This document shows positions 37,302 through 46,206 of a DNA stretch of 64,000 bases, piece after piece (within the stretch, counting starts at the first letter, position 1; each line of letters opens with the position of its first letter). A program made the translations under genes and the position numbers. This DNA comes from Desulfobulbaceae bacterium UBA2273 (GTDB lineage Bacteria; Desulfobacterota; Desulfobulbia; Desulfobulbales; Desulfurivibrionaceae): the NCBI GenBank assembly GCA_002347095.1, contig DDWZ01000011.1:65780-129779 (forward strand), in the 5' to 3' direction. Under the pieces are notes generated by a model that worked only from the letters and a program-made list of their open reading frames with translations, made no database searches and was not told the DNA's origin.

Positions 37302-37341
37302 AAAAAAGAGGGACGGCGAGGGCCGCTCCTCTTTTTTTTGT
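37302..37341 (+). terminator. Terminator of the small ORF
   Basis: AAAAAGAGG...CCTCTTTTTTTT, with a GGCG/CGCT-containing inner part, lies 37 nt after the small ORF stop codon. Confidence 0.7.
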
Positions 37342-37460
37342 GCAAAGCCGCTGCCGGGAGTTGTGACGCGCGGCATGAGGCGGGGGAAACTGCAAAGAAC
37401 CTCTATCGGAGCTGTGCCCGAAAGAGAGCTGGATCGCCGGGATTGTGGGCCATCGGAGAA

Positions 37461-37502
37461 AAAAACAGGGGGCAGCCGGGAAAGGCTGCCCCCTGTTTTT
37501 TG
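37461..37502. terminator. Terminator of the glutamate synthase operon
   Basis: ACAGGGGGCAGCC-GGGAAA-GGCTGCCCCCTGT flanked by A and T runs. It serves the minus-strand glt operon, whose last stop codon is 31 nt away. Confidence 0.93.
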
Positions 37503-37532
37503 GGAGCTAAGGGAGATCAGGATAAAAAAGGC

Positions 37533-39869
37533 TCAGAAAGGCCGCATCACCCAAATGCCGCAGGGACAGGTGTCGCTGCAGAAGCCGCAGGCGATGCACT
37601 TGTCCGGGTCCGAGACATAGCGGTAGTCTTTGCCCTCCAGCTTTTCCCTGGAGATGGCCTGGGTGGGGCAGATGGTCTCGCAGAGGTGGCAGTCGCGGCA
37701 GGTGCCGCAGCTCATGCAGCGTTCCGCTTCCGCCGCCTCGGAGGAACCGGGGCACGGCTCCGGGTTGTAATGGGCCGCGGTCAGGCTGGCGTGGGGGATG
37801 AGCTGCTGGCCGAAATCCTTCCACTCCTCGCCTTTGAACCCAGCCAGGATGGCTTCCGCGGTTTTCTTGCCCGCGCCCAGGGCGTTGGTGGCCAGACCCG
37901 GCCGCTCCACATCGCCGACAGCCGAGATCTTGGGATCGCTGGTAAGGCCCGCGGCGTTGCACTTGATCCAGCCCGCGCCGCCCACGGTGATGACCTCGAC
38001 GGTGTCGGGCAGAAACTTCAAGGCCGGGACATCGCCGATGGAGATGATCACGGTCTGGGCCGGGATGAGCTGGCCTGCCGCGTCGATGAGCCCCTCAGGG
38101 GTGACCTCCTTGGTTTGCACCGGCCATTTAAAGGTGGCGCCCAGCGCCTCGGCCGCCGCCTTTTCCTTGCCGAAGGCCAGGGGCTTCTGGATATCCACCA
38201 GAGTGACCTCCTTGGCTCCCAACCGGTAAGCTTCGCAAGCCACATCGCAGCCCACGTTGCCTGCACCGATGATCACTACCTGCTTGCCGACCTTCATTGG
38301 CTTGGCGCTTTTCGCGTTTTTCAGGAAGTCCAGGGCCGGAATAACCCGCTCATGGCCGGGGAAGGGGATGGTGCGCGGCTGATGGGTGCCCACGGCCACA
38401 ATGACGTGGTCGTATTTTTTCTTCAGCTCCGCGAATTTCTCCTTGGTCATGGCCACGCCGAAATTGGCCTTGATATTGGGCATGGAAAGGAAACGCGCAA
38501 TTTCCGCGTCCCAGATCGCCTTGGGCAACCGCTCCCAGGGAATGACCTGGCCCAGCTTGCCGCCGAGTTGCTGGTCACGTTCGAAGATATGCGCCTCAAC
38601 CCCTGCCTTGGCCAACTGCCAGGCCGCGTTCATCCCGGCCGGGCCGCCGCCGATGATGGCGACTTTCTTGCCCATCGGCTTGGCAAATTTGGGCGGCTTG
38701 GCGTCGCGGGCCGCACGGCCCAACATCTGCACGTCGATCTTTTCGTCCACCAGTTGCCGGGAACAGTTCTGCATGCAGAGGTTCGGGCAGACATAGCCGC
38801 AAACCGAGGCTGGCAGCGGGGTGTAGTCGAGCAGCATCTTGTAGGCCTCCTCCCCCTTGCCTTCGCGGATCAGCCGCAACCGGTCGATGGTGGGGATGTG
38901 CACCGGGCAGTAATAGGCACAGGGCGCGGCCTTGTCGCGGTTGGCCCAGAAGGGCTGCCGCCGCCTGAGATCCCCGGTCTCGATCATGCCGATGGGGGAG
39001 CGGTCCAGCCCAGGGGCCAGATCGCGGATGGGGTCGCCGCCGCCAAAGCCCGGGTTCCAGATCTTTTGCTTGAACTCGGCCATGGGCATGGGGCCTGAGA
39101 ACATCAGGGCCCGGTCCTGGGGCGGGATGGAGATCAGCATCATCCATTCCTTGCGGACGGAGAGCTTCTTCAGTAGCCGGGTGCGGCCGATTTTTTTGAG
39201 ATAAACGGGCATCCGCTCCATGAGCCAAGCCCACTGCTCGTTGTTGGGCAGCACGGCCATGACGCTTTTTTTGTCATAGGAGCCGTCGTTTTTGCCCCGG
39301 TAGTAGAGCCAGCCGCCGACCATGCCGACGCAGGGGCGGTAGCCCAGGACGTTCTTGGGATTCTTGGGTTCGATGCCGCAGATGACCCCGATGCCGCCGC
39401 AGTTGAATTCGGCAAAGGTGTCGCCCACCGAGCCCAGCACCCAGAGCTCCGGGCGCTGATGTTCGGGGTTCCATTTGGTCATGGTCAGACCGCGCGCCCC
39501 GATGGAGCCGCCCACGTAGACCTTGCCTTCGGCCATGGCGTTGCAGACCCCGTTGGTGGCGTCGCCCTTGACGGTGATCTCTGCGCCGATATTGAGGTAG
39601 CCCACGTCATCGGAGGCAGGCCCGTCGCAGACAATGGTGGTGCCGGGCATGCCCATGCAGCCGAGGCGTTGGCCGCATGGGCCGCTGACCTCGATCTCCA
39701 CCTTTTTGCCACCGTTTTTCAAGCGGCCGCCCACATTGTGCTGGCCGTAGGTTTCCAGCTTCAAGCGGCTGGATTTGACAAAGGCCTTCTGCACCAGCTC
39801 TTCGAAATTCTTGGAGCTGATCCGCTGGCCATTGGCATCAAGCCCTTTTACGACAATTGCTTTACTCAC
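37533..39869 (-). CDS. Glutamate synthase GXGXG (GltB3) domain fused to GltD-like oxidoreductase
   Basis: A 778-residue fusion. Residues 1-245 form the glutamate synthase alpha C-terminal beta-helix domain (repeats such as NVGGRLKNGG, DVGYLNIGAEITVKGDATNGVCNAMAEGKVYVGGSIG). Residues about 300-690 are a GltD-type FAD/NAD(P) oxidoreductase with YYCPVHIPTIDRL, VAIIGGGPAGMNAAWQLA and VVIIGAGNVGCDVA. The C-terminus adds Fe-S clusters (CMSCGTCRDCHLCETICP and CIACGFCSDTCPCG). Together with the two upstream genes it rebuilds a glutamate synthase whose domains are distributed differently from the bacterial GltBD enzyme. The fusion order and extra clusters suggest ferredoxin can enter the electron path. 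Confidence 0.92.
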   Translation of the reverse strand: MSKAIVVKGLDANGQRISSKNFEELVQKAFVKSSRLKLETYGQHNVGGRLKNGGKKVEIEVSGPCGQRLGCMGMPGTTIVCDGPASDDVGYLNIGAEITVKGDATNGVCNAMAEGKVYVGGSIGARGLTMTKWNPEHQRPELWVLGSVGDTFAEFNCGGIGVICGIEPKNPKNVLGYRPCVGMVGGWLYYRGKNDGSYDKKSVMAVLPNNEQWAWLMERMPVYLKKIGRTRLLKKLSVRKEWMMLISIPPQDRALMFSGPMPMAEFKQKIWNPGFGGGDPIRDLAPGLDRSPIGMIETGDLRRRQPFWANRDKAAPCAYYCPVHIPTIDRLRLIREGKGEEAYKMLLDYTPLPASVCGYVCPNLCMQNCSRQLVDEKIDVQMLGRAARDAKPPKFAKPMGKKVAIIGGGPAGMNAAWQLAKAGVEAHIFERDQQLGGKLGQVIPWERLPKAIWDAEIARFLSMPNIKANFGVAMTKEKFAELKKKYDHVIVAVGTHQPRTIPFPGHERVIPALDFLKNAKSAKPMKVGKQVVIIGAGNVGCDVACEAYRLGAKEVTLVDIQKPLAFGKEKAAAEALGATFKWPVQTKEVTPEGLIDAAGQLIPAQTVIISIGDVPALKFLPDTVEVITVGGAGWIKCNAAGLTSDPKISAVGDVERPGLATNALGAGKKTAEAILAGFKGEEWKDFGQQLIPHASLTAAHYNPEPCPGSSEAAEAERCMSCGTCRDCHLCETICPTQAISREKLEGKDYRYVSDPDKCIACGFCSDTCPCGIWVMRPF

Positions 39870-39883
39870 AGCGTGCTCCTTCC

Positions 39884-41524
39884 TTAACAGACGTATCTGA
39901 TATTTAAACGTTCGGCCACATCCTTGTCATCGATGCCCAGGGCGTCGGACATGCCGATGGGCAGGCTCTGGGAGCGGCCCAGGGGCGCCATGACCTTCTT
40001 GACCTCGGTGCGGATGGACATGAAGGTCTCCACCACGCGCTGGGCGACCTGATCCGGGTCGAGACGGCGGTAGAGCTTGGGGTTCTGGCTGGTGATGCCC
40101 TTGGGGCACAACCCGATGTTGCAAACGTTGCAACGGTTCGACTCGGTGCCGAGACACCCTGCCGCCGATTGCATGATGAACTTGCCCATGTGGACGCCGC
40201 TTGCGCCCAGCATGATCAGGGCCATGCCGTTCTGGGTGACGTTGCCGTTCTTGCCCACCCCGCCCGCGGCGAAGATGGGAATTTCGTTCTGCTTGCCCTG
40301 GGCGCAGAGGTCGAGGTAACACTCGCGGACATTGGCGGCAATGGGATGGCCGGTGGCGTCCATGCTGATGTTGTAGGCAGCGCCGGTGCCGCCGTCGATG
40401 CCGTCGATCATCAGCGCGCCGGCATAGGGGTTGCGCACCAGATTGTTTAAAACCGATTTGGCCGAGGTGGAGCCGGAAATCTTGGGATACACCGGCACTC
40501 GGAAGTTCCAGGCCATGGACATGGTCTGGATCATCTTCATCACCGACTCCTCAATGGAATAAAGGGTCTGGTGCACGGGCGGCGAAGGCAGATCCACGCC
40601 CTCGGGCACGCCGCGCAGCCGGGCGATGAGCTTCGATACCTTGAACCACATCAACAGACCGCCGTCGCCGGGCTTGGCGCCCTGGCCGTATTTGATCTCG
40701 ATGGCCGCCGGATCGCACTGCATCTCGGGAATGGCCCGGATGATCTCGTCCCAGCCGAAATAGCCGGACGCGATCTGGAGGATGATGTATTTGAGAAACG
40801 GGCTGCGCAGAACCCAGGGCGGGCAGCCGCCCTCGCCGGTGGCCATGACCACGGGAATGCCCAGAACCTCGTTGCAATAGGCCACGCCCTGGAGCAACCC
40901 CAGCCACATATTGGGCGAGAGCGCGCCAAAGGACATGGAGCCGATGACAAAGGGGAAGATCTCCCGCACCGGCGGAATCCATTCACCGGCCAGCTTGCGG
41001 CGGACATATTCCTCCGGGGGCAGCACCCGGCCGAGCAGGGTATTGCAGGAAAACTCGTGGCGGCCTGCGTCGAGAGCCGGATCGGTGAGCATGGAGATCC
41101 GGTCGAAGATGATGCGGTCAAGCAGGCTCGCGCCCGGCACGTTGCGGCGGCCGCCGCGTTTGGCCGGTTCGCCCTGTTGGCTGTTGACGAAACGAAAGCG
41201 GTCGCGCTCCCCATTTTGCACCGGATGGATGGCCTCGTTGGGGCAGACCATGGCGCAGGAGCCGCAGCCGATGCAGCGCTTGCTCACCTCGGTGGACTGG
41301 CGGATGCCGACAAAGGTCTTGTACGAGCTGCCCCGCTCCGTGGCGGCAAGCACCAGATGGGGCATGCGCTTGCGCATGTAGGCCAGCTTCAGGGTGTTTA
41401 CCGGGCATACCGCGGCGCACTTGCCGCACAGGGTGCAGCGGTCTTCGCGGTGCTCGATGATCCAAGGCAGATCGTTGGGGGTCAGGCTGCTTGGTGTATT
41501 GGCAAGTGATCGAACTGAGACCAT
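39884..41524 (-). CDS. Ferredoxin-domain glutamate synthase FMN subunit (archaeal-type GltB2)
   Basis: A 546-residue protein. An N-terminal 2x[4Fe-4S] domain (CTLCGKCAAVCPVNT, CIGCGSCAMVCPNEA) is joined to the FMN-binding glutamate synthase catalytic domain. The catalytic domain has IKYGQGAKPGDGGLL, MIDGIDGGTGAA and the 3Fe-4S cysteines in CNVCNIGLCPKGI. It converts 2-oxoglutarate plus ammonia (delivered by the amidotransferase subunit) to glutamate. Its ATG at 41524, behind AGGAG, overlaps the end of the amidotransferase gene by 43 nt. Confidence 0.93.
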   Translation of the reverse strand: MVSVRSLANTPSSLTPNDLPWIIEHREDRCTLCGKCAAVCPVNTLKLAYMRKRMPHLVLAATERGSSYKTFVGIRQSTEVSKRCIGCGSCAMVCPNEAIHPVQNGERDRFRFVNSQQGEPAKRGGRRNVPGASLLDRIIFDRISMLTDPALDAGRHEFSCNTLLGRVLPPEEYVRRKLAGEWIPPVREIFPFVIGSMSFGALSPNMWLGLLQGVAYCNEVLGIPVVMATGEGGCPPWVLRSPFLKYIILQIASGYFGWDEIIRAIPEMQCDPAAIEIKYGQGAKPGDGGLLMWFKVSKLIARLRGVPEGVDLPSPPVHQTLYSIEESVMKMIQTMSMAWNFRVPVYPKISGSTSAKSVLNNLVRNPYAGALMIDGIDGGTGAAYNISMDATGHPIAANVRECYLDLCAQGKQNEIPIFAAGGVGKNGNVTQNGMALIMLGASGVHMGKFIMQSAAGCLGTESNRCNVCNIGLCPKGITSQNPKLYRRLDPDQVAQRVVETFMSIRTEVKKVMAPLGRSQSLPIGMSDALGIDDKDVAERLNIRYVC

Positions 41525-42624
41525 ATCTGCAACTCCTGTCTGTCTGGAGGAATAATAACGGTGTGTTCCCGCATGGGCTGAAAATCCTTGGAGCGATCCC
41601 GGTCGGGGATCATGGCGTCAACGCCGCACATCTCGGAGGCAATGGCCCACTCGCCGGGTTTGCCGCCCACGGTGGCGGGGCGCATCTTCTTGGCGTCCAT
41701 GACCAGCATGGAGGTTTCGTCGGGCAGGGTGCCGATCACCGCGTTGGGGCCGTCGATGATAAGCCTCCGGCAGGCATCGCGCAACCCGCGGAGAAAATCG
41801 CCCTGGGGGTGAGCGGCCAGCTCTTCGTTCTTGAGCGGGGTGATCACATGCTTGTAGGTTTCCAGAGGCAGCTTGAGCTGCTTGGTCACATAGTGGAGGA
41901 TGTGGGCGAACACCTCGGAATCGGACTGGTAGCCGATGTAGCCTGGAAACCCGCGGCCGGAGAGCCAATCCTTGATGGGGATAAAGGCGGTGTTCTCGCC
42001 GTTGGTCATGGTGGCCACGCCCTGGATGAAGAAGGGATGGCAGGCATAGAGGTTGATGCCGTAGTTGGTGTTCTGGCGGCCCTGGGCCATGCAGATCCGG
42101 CTGGTGATCCGGCCGGAGTCCAGACCCAGCGCTTGGCCAACCCCGAGCGGCCAGCCCACTTCCTTGATCATGGCTACATCGGGCCAGAGAGAGAAGACGG
42201 TGAGATCCTGGCCGTGGGCCTCGCCGTCCTTGCGCAGGGCAAGACGGGTTAGCATCAGCCGGTTTTCCACTTCTTCAGCGGAGAGGCTGGCCCAGGTCGC
42301 CGATTGTTTGTAGACGCGAAGGATGTACTTAAAGCGGTCCTTGGCCTCGATCATCTGCCGTTTCACGTCAAATTCGTGATCGTACTTCAACTCGAAGCCC
42401 GCTTCGATCATGATTTTGTTCAGCCTGGCAAGGGCGGCCTCGGAGTGGGCGATCCCGGAAAGGATTGGATCTTTGGCATTGTATTTGTATTCCGCAAATT
42501 CAAGCCCCCGCAAGAGCAAGCCGAGGCCGCTGCCGTCATACCCTTCCTGCATGGCCTCCATGGCTTCCAGCACCGAAAAGGGGGAGAAAGGCTTGCTTGC
42601 GGTTTTCATGGCTAACCGACACAT
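41482..42624 (-). CDS. Glutamate synthase glutaminase subunit (class II amidotransferase, GltB1)
   Basis: A 380-residue N-terminal-nucleophile amidotransferase. It begins MCRLAMKTASK, so removal of Met exposes the catalytic Cys. The glutaminase motif region includes GRITSRICMAQGRQNTNYGINLYACHPFFIQGVATMTNGENTAF. It hydrolyses glutamine for the synthase subunit encoded next. It is the first gene of the split glutamate synthase operon, 190 nt downstream of the NrpR-like gene on the same strand. A perfect ACCGTC/GACGGT palindrome lies 34-49 nt upstream of the start. Confidence 0.92.
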   Translation of the reverse strand: MCRLAMKTASKPFSPFSVLEAMEAMQEGYDGSGLGLLLRGLEFAEYKYNAKDPILSGIAHSEAALARLNKIMIEAGFELKYDHEFDVKRQMIEAKDRFKYILRVYKQSATWASLSAEEVENRLMLTRLALRKDGEAHGQDLTVFSLWPDVAMIKEVGWPLGVGQALGLDSGRITSRICMAQGRQNTNYGINLYACHPFFIQGVATMTNGENTAFIPIKDWLSGRGFPGYIGYQSDSEVFAHILHYVTKQLKLPLETYKHVITPLKNEELAAHPQGDFLRGLRDACRRLIIDGPNAVIGTLPDETSMLVMDAKKMRPATVGGKPGEWAIASEMCGVDAMIPDRDRSKDFQPMREHTVIIPPDRQELQIWSQFDHLPIHQAA

Positions 42625-42657
42625 GTGTTGTCCTTTTTGGAGAGAGTTGTTTTCATA

Positions 42658-42673
42658 ACCGTCCCGTGACGGT
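42658..42673. promoter_or_regulatory. Palindrome upstream of the glt operon
   Basis: ACCGTC-CCGT-GACGGT, perfect 6-bp arms, in the 5' region of the glutaminase gene. It could be an operator or a small leader hairpin. It is not the GGCA/TGCC palindrome found upstream of the NrpR-like gene. Confidence 0.4.
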
Positions 42674-42815
42674 CTTTGTGTTATTTCTCTGGCCGACCCG
42701 TAAAAGTATTTTAGGCCGTTATTAAATACAGAAAAGTTCGCAATTCTACCAGGATTTTTTGCCTTACAACAGTGAATTCCGCAGCGGTAGAGATGGGAAC
42801 GCTTTCCGGTCGTTT

Positions 42816-43826
42816 TTAGCGAGTCAAGGCCTGGGCGCGCGCTTCCAATTCCCGATAATGAAATAAGCGTTCGTATTCCACCAGGCCGGACATGGCCTGC
42901 GACTGGATACGAATGCCGGTCTCCTCAAGCACCGCGACCGGATTGAGGCCACCGATGACCACAGCCCCAATCTGGCCTTCAAGTACGGGGATTTCCAACA
43001 ATGGCTGTCCCGGCCAGCCCACCATCAAAAACGCCCCCAGCCCGACTTTTTCCAGTTCTTGAATAAGGGAGAGCACCCCGTCGCGGCTGTCCGCCGGCAT
43101 CTCCCTGAATCCCACCCCGATTCTGCCGTCGCCGGTTTTAATGGCTCCCAGGTAGTCGGTCATCCCGCTGCGGATGAAAATTTCCAAGGGGACAAGGCTG
43201 CTGCCATCATATTTGATGATTTCCACAAAGCGCACGGGCTTGCGGTCCCGGAGTTCCAGGAGGCCGCCGAAACTGGCGTGGGTGGGGATGCCGTGGGCCA
43301 GGAGCACTCCGTTCAGGGTTATCGAGCAGACTGTCCCCAGCCCAGCCATGTTCTCCGGGATAATCATATCCCCCAGTTGTTCGCCCGGGGCGAACAGGGC
43401 CATCATGCAGCCCATGGAATAGCCTGCGGCGTAAACCTTGCAGACCATCGGCACCGCCCGGGACAACAACGACAGGGGGATGAGGCTTATGTTGCTGATG
43501 ACCGTGCCGCTTCGCCGATGCAGGTCAAAGCTCATCCGGTATGTCAACTGATCGATTTTTGCGGTGAGAAACCCGACTTTGTCAAAAATTCTGGCGTTGT
43601 CCAGCTCCATTTGGCCGGCGACGGTGATGCTCCGCCCTTTTTTGCCCAGATTGCTGGTTAACCCTCGGCGATCCAGCTCCAAAAGATAATGGCGCACGGT
43701 CCGTTCGCTGACCTCATGCCCCATGGCCTGGAGATTTTCCGTCAGCCGGGAGCTGGCAAGGGGGGCGTTCGCCTTTTGCAATAGCCGCAAGATCGCCAAT
43801 TCTTTTTTTTCTGTTTTTTCAGCCAC
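42816..43826 (-). CDS. NrpR-like transcriptional repressor (winged helix + DUF128)
   Basis: A 336-residue protein. Residues 6-72 form an RNase R-type winged helix (ELAILRLLQKANAPLASSRL, SERTVRHYLLELDRRGLTSNLGKKGRSIT). Residues about 80-320 are one DUF128/NrpR regulatory domain (VISNISLIPLSLLSRAVPMV, YAAGYSMGCMMALFAPGEQLGDM, GTVCSITLNGVLLAHGIPT). In methanogens NrpR represses nitrogen-assimilation genes and is released by 2-oxoglutarate. Here it lies between two sets of glutamate synthase genes, with a palindrome 45 nt upstream of its own start, suggesting autoregulation. It is less studied in bacteria. Confidence 0.88.
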   Translation of the reverse strand: MAEKTEKKELAILRLLQKANAPLASSRLTENLQAMGHEVSERTVRHYLLELDRRGLTSNLGKKGRSITVAGQMELDNARIFDKVGFLTAKIDQLTYRMSFDLHRRSGTVISNISLIPLSLLSRAVPMVCKVYAAGYSMGCMMALFAPGEQLGDMIIPENMAGLGTVCSITLNGVLLAHGIPTHASFGGLLELRDRKPVRFVEIIKYDGSSLVPLEIFIRSGMTDYLGAIKTGDGRIGVGFREMPADSRDGVLSLIQELEKVGLGAFLMVGWPGQPLLEIPVLEGQIGAVVIGGLNPVAVLEETGIRIQSQAMSGLVEYERLFHYRELEARAQALTR

Positions 43827-43870
43827 GCGGGAAAATACCTCTTTTGTTGCTATTTTTCAAACGAAAAAAC

Positions 43871-43882
43871 GGCAATTTTGCC
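43871..43882. promoter_or_regulatory. Candidate NrpR operator 1
   Basis: Perfect palindrome GGCAATTTTGCC, 45 nt upstream of the nrpR-like start codon. An identical palindrome lies 132 bp to the right. Confidence 0.6.
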
Positions 43883-43942
43883 GAATATCGGTTGTTTGGC
43901 TTTGTGCCTGTTGGTCGAGTTTTCGTTGGAGTTTTGGGGCGA

Positions 43943-43981
43943 GAGTAAAGTTTTGCGGCCTTTTTGCAAGAGTTTACTCTT
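43943..43981. promoter_or_regulatory. Inverted repeat in the nrpR-gltB2 divergent region
   Basis: Arms AGAGTAAA and TTTACTCT enclose a 23-nt spacer containing TTTTGCGGCC and TTTTTGCAAGAG. It lies midway between the two identical GGCAATTTTGCC sites and could be another protein site or a DNA hairpin. Confidence 0.35.
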
Positions 43982-44002
43982 GGGATTGGATGTGGGGTGT
44001 GT

Positions 44003-44014
44003 GGCAATTTTGCC
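44003..44014. promoter_or_regulatory. Candidate NrpR operator 2
   Basis: Second perfect copy of GGCAATTTTGCC (within TGGCAATTTTGCCA), 316 nt upstream of the divergent GltB2-like gene. Confidence 0.6.
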
Positions 44015-44122
44015 AAAAAAATACACGGATTGCTGGTTTGCTGGATGTGGTTTTTGTTGGTTTTATGCTTTTATAATGATGGGTTGATTTATATTGAAAA
44101 AAAAAAATCTGGTGTTACCATC

Positions 44123-44136
44123 GGCAAACCATTGCC
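44123..44136. promoter_or_regulatory. Candidate NrpR operator 3
   Basis: GGCAAACCATTGCC, arms CGGCAA/TTGCCG with a wider spacer. Written as GGCA-N6-TGCC it has the same geometry as the archaeal NrpR operators (GGAA-N6-TTCC, GGTA-N6-TACC). A weak sigma-54-like TGGCATGAAATGAGCG follows at 44160. Confidence 0.5.
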
Positions 44137-44329
44137 GTATTTTTTGCGCGCTACAGTGTTGGCATGAAATGAGCGCTGGTCCGTAACCAGGGGAAATCGG
44201 TTGGTTGCGAGGTGCAAGGAAGACGAACAAGCGGAGCGGGCAGCATCGGAATTGCATGGTGTTTGGCATTGTTGCCGGCTGCTTGTCGCCGAAAAATACA
44301 CTATCAAAATAATGAAAAGAGGAACGATC

Positions 44330-45895
44330 ATGACATTCAGCAAGCCAAACCGTAGCCCCGCCACCCTGACCAGCACCCGCGTGAACCCGGCTCCGGGTTC
44401 CGGTATCTGCGTGACCTGTCTTGACGGCTGCCGGGGTCCTTGCGAGATCGGTAAATCAGCCATCAAGGGACGGGAGATGCTCTATCCCGCGCCTTTCGGT
44501 AAAACAACCTCGGGATCGGAGAAAGATTACCCTGTTGATTTTTCCCACTTCAATATCCAGGGCACTGCGGTCGGCGCGGTGGGCGTGGCTGCCGACCCGG
44601 ACTTTGCCACCTTTCCCGCCGTGGACACCACCACCAAGCTGGGCGCCGATGGCAGCATTACATTGAAATTCCCGGTATTCACCGGCGCCGTGGGCTCCAC
44701 GGAGATAGCCCGGGTCAATTGGGATGAGATCGCCGTGGGCGCCGCCATCTCCGGCGTCATTGTCGTGGCCGGGGAAAATATCTGCGGCATGGACCCCCAG
44801 GCGGAATTTTCCAAGGGTCGCATAATCAGGTCTCCGGAGATGGAGCGCCGGATTGCCGCGTTTAAACAATGGTACGACGGCACCGGCGGCATCATCATCC
44901 AAGCCAACGTGGAAGATACCAAGCTGGGGGTGCCGGAGTATGTCATTGAGAAGCTGGGCATTGAGATTTTTGAGTTGAAATGGGGCCAGGGCGCCAAGGA
45001 CATCGGCGGCGAGGTCAAGCTGCATTCCATTGAACGGGCCCTGCAGCTCAAGGAGCGCGGCTATATCGTTCTGCCAGATCCCACCAATCCGGCGGTGGTA
45101 AGGGCGTTCAATGCCGGCGCCATCACCGAGTTCGAGCGTCATTCCCGTCTGGGTATGGTCACGGAGGAGTCCTTCCACGCTTCGGTCACGCAACTCCGTT
45201 CCGTGGGAGCCAAATACGTGACACTGAAAACTGGTGCCTATCGTCCTGCTGACCTGGCCCGGGCCATTAAATACGCCTCCGATGCCAAAATCGACCTGCT
45301 CACCATCGACGGCGCCGGCGGCGGCACCGGGATGAGTCCCTGGCGGATGATGAACGAGTGGGGTATTCCCACCGTGCAATTGGAGTGTCTGGCTCACCAG
45401 ATGTGTGAGCGTCTGGCTGCCCGGGGTGCCTATATCCCCCCCATCGCCATTGCCGGCGGCCTCTCTTTGGAAGACCATGTCCATAAGGCTCTGGCCTTGG
45501 GCGCACCGTATGTGAAGGCTGTCTGTCTCGGGCGGGCCATGCTCACCGCAGCCATGGTCGGAAAGACCCATGGCCGGCTTATGCGGGAAAAGATGGAAAC
45601 CGAGGAAGAAAACGTTACCGATGGCTATCTGAAGCTCTTTGCCGTTGCTGCGGACCTGCGGGAGAAGTATGGCAAGGATTTCGACAAGTTGCCTGCCGGC
45701 GCCATTGGCATGTACTCTTACATTGATAGGATGAAGCAGGGCTTGCAGCAGTTCATGGCTGGTTCCCGGAAGTTCGCGCTCAAGTACATCGAGCGCAACG
45801 ACTTGGTGGCCCTGACTCGGGACGCTGCGGATGTTTCCGGCATTCCCTATGTTATGGATTCTGACCGGGAAGAGGTGGATCGGATATTGGGATAA
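44330..45895 (+). CDS. FMN-binding glutamate synthase-family protein (GltB2 paralogue)
   Basis: A 521-residue paralogue of the GltB2 catalytic domain, with VVAGENICGMDPQAEF, KWGQGAKDIGGEV, TIDGAGGGTGMSPWRMMNEWG and ALALGAPYVKAVCLGRAML. It lacks both the N-terminal ferredoxin domain and the 3Fe-4S cysteine cluster of the 39.9-kb protein. An N-terminal CVTCLDGCRGPCEIG motif instead offers four cysteines that could hold a cluster. AGAGGAACG precedes the ATG. It is divergent from the NrpR-like gene and preceded by a long leader with palindromes, so it is probably a direct target. It may be a stand-alone ammonia-dependent glutamate synthase-like enzyme; its exact reaction is unknown. Confidence 0.87.
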   Translation: MTFSKPNRSPATLTSTRVNPAPGSGICVTCLDGCRGPCEIGKSAIKGREMLYPAPFGKTTSGSEKDYPVDFSHFNIQGTAVGAVGVAADPDFATFPAVDTTTKLGADGSITLKFPVFTGAVGSTEIARVNWDEIAVGAAISGVIVVAGENICGMDPQAEFSKGRIIRSPEMERRIAAFKQWYDGTGGIIIQANVEDTKLGVPEYVIEKLGIEIFELKWGQGAKDIGGEVKLHSIERALQLKERGYIVLPDPTNPAVVRAFNAGAITEFERHSRLGMVTEESFHASVTQLRSVGAKYVTLKTGAYRPADLARAIKYASDAKIDLLTIDGAGGGTGMSPWRMMNEWGIPTVQLECLAHQMCERLAARGAYIPPIAIAGGLSLEDHVHKALALGAPYVKAVCLGRAMLTAAMVGKTHGRLMREKMETEEENVTDGYLKLFAVAADLREKYGKDFDKLPAGAIGMYSYIDRMKQGLQQFMAGSRKFALKYIERNDLVALTRDAADVSGIPYVMDSDREEVDRILG

Positions 45896-46010
45896 ATTCG
45901 GTTAAGCCCATCAACGGGGCGTAACGCATCGTGCCCAGGATCATGATACCTGTTCATCTGTAGTTTTTTGTACTGGTCCGGACGGCATTAAAAGTTGTTT
46001 TTTTATGGTT

Positions 46011-46052
46011 CAGCACCACTCTGTGCAGGCGAGCAGAGTGGTGCTTTTTTAT
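46011..46052. terminator. Terminator after the GltB2 paralogue
   Basis: AGCACCACTCTG...CAGAGTGGTGCT followed by T6ATTTT. It lies in the 311-bp gap before rnfC, which otherwise holds only the rnf leader. Confidence 0.9.
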
Positions 46053-46206
46053 TTTGACTTGACATGAAGAACAATTCTGCATTAAGGAGAAACTCCTCAG
46101 ATTGATAGCGAGTAGCAAAAAAAAACGGGTACTGTTTTGGTTCAGATCTCCCGTGGAGCTTCGTCCTCCCAACAATTTTTCTTTCTCAATTTTTAGGGAA
46201 GGTGGC

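Noticed and set aside
43871..44014. GGCAATTTTGCC sites as sigma-54 promoters
   Set aside because: GG and GC spacing does not fit -24/-12; the perfect dyad symmetry is better explained as a repressor site.
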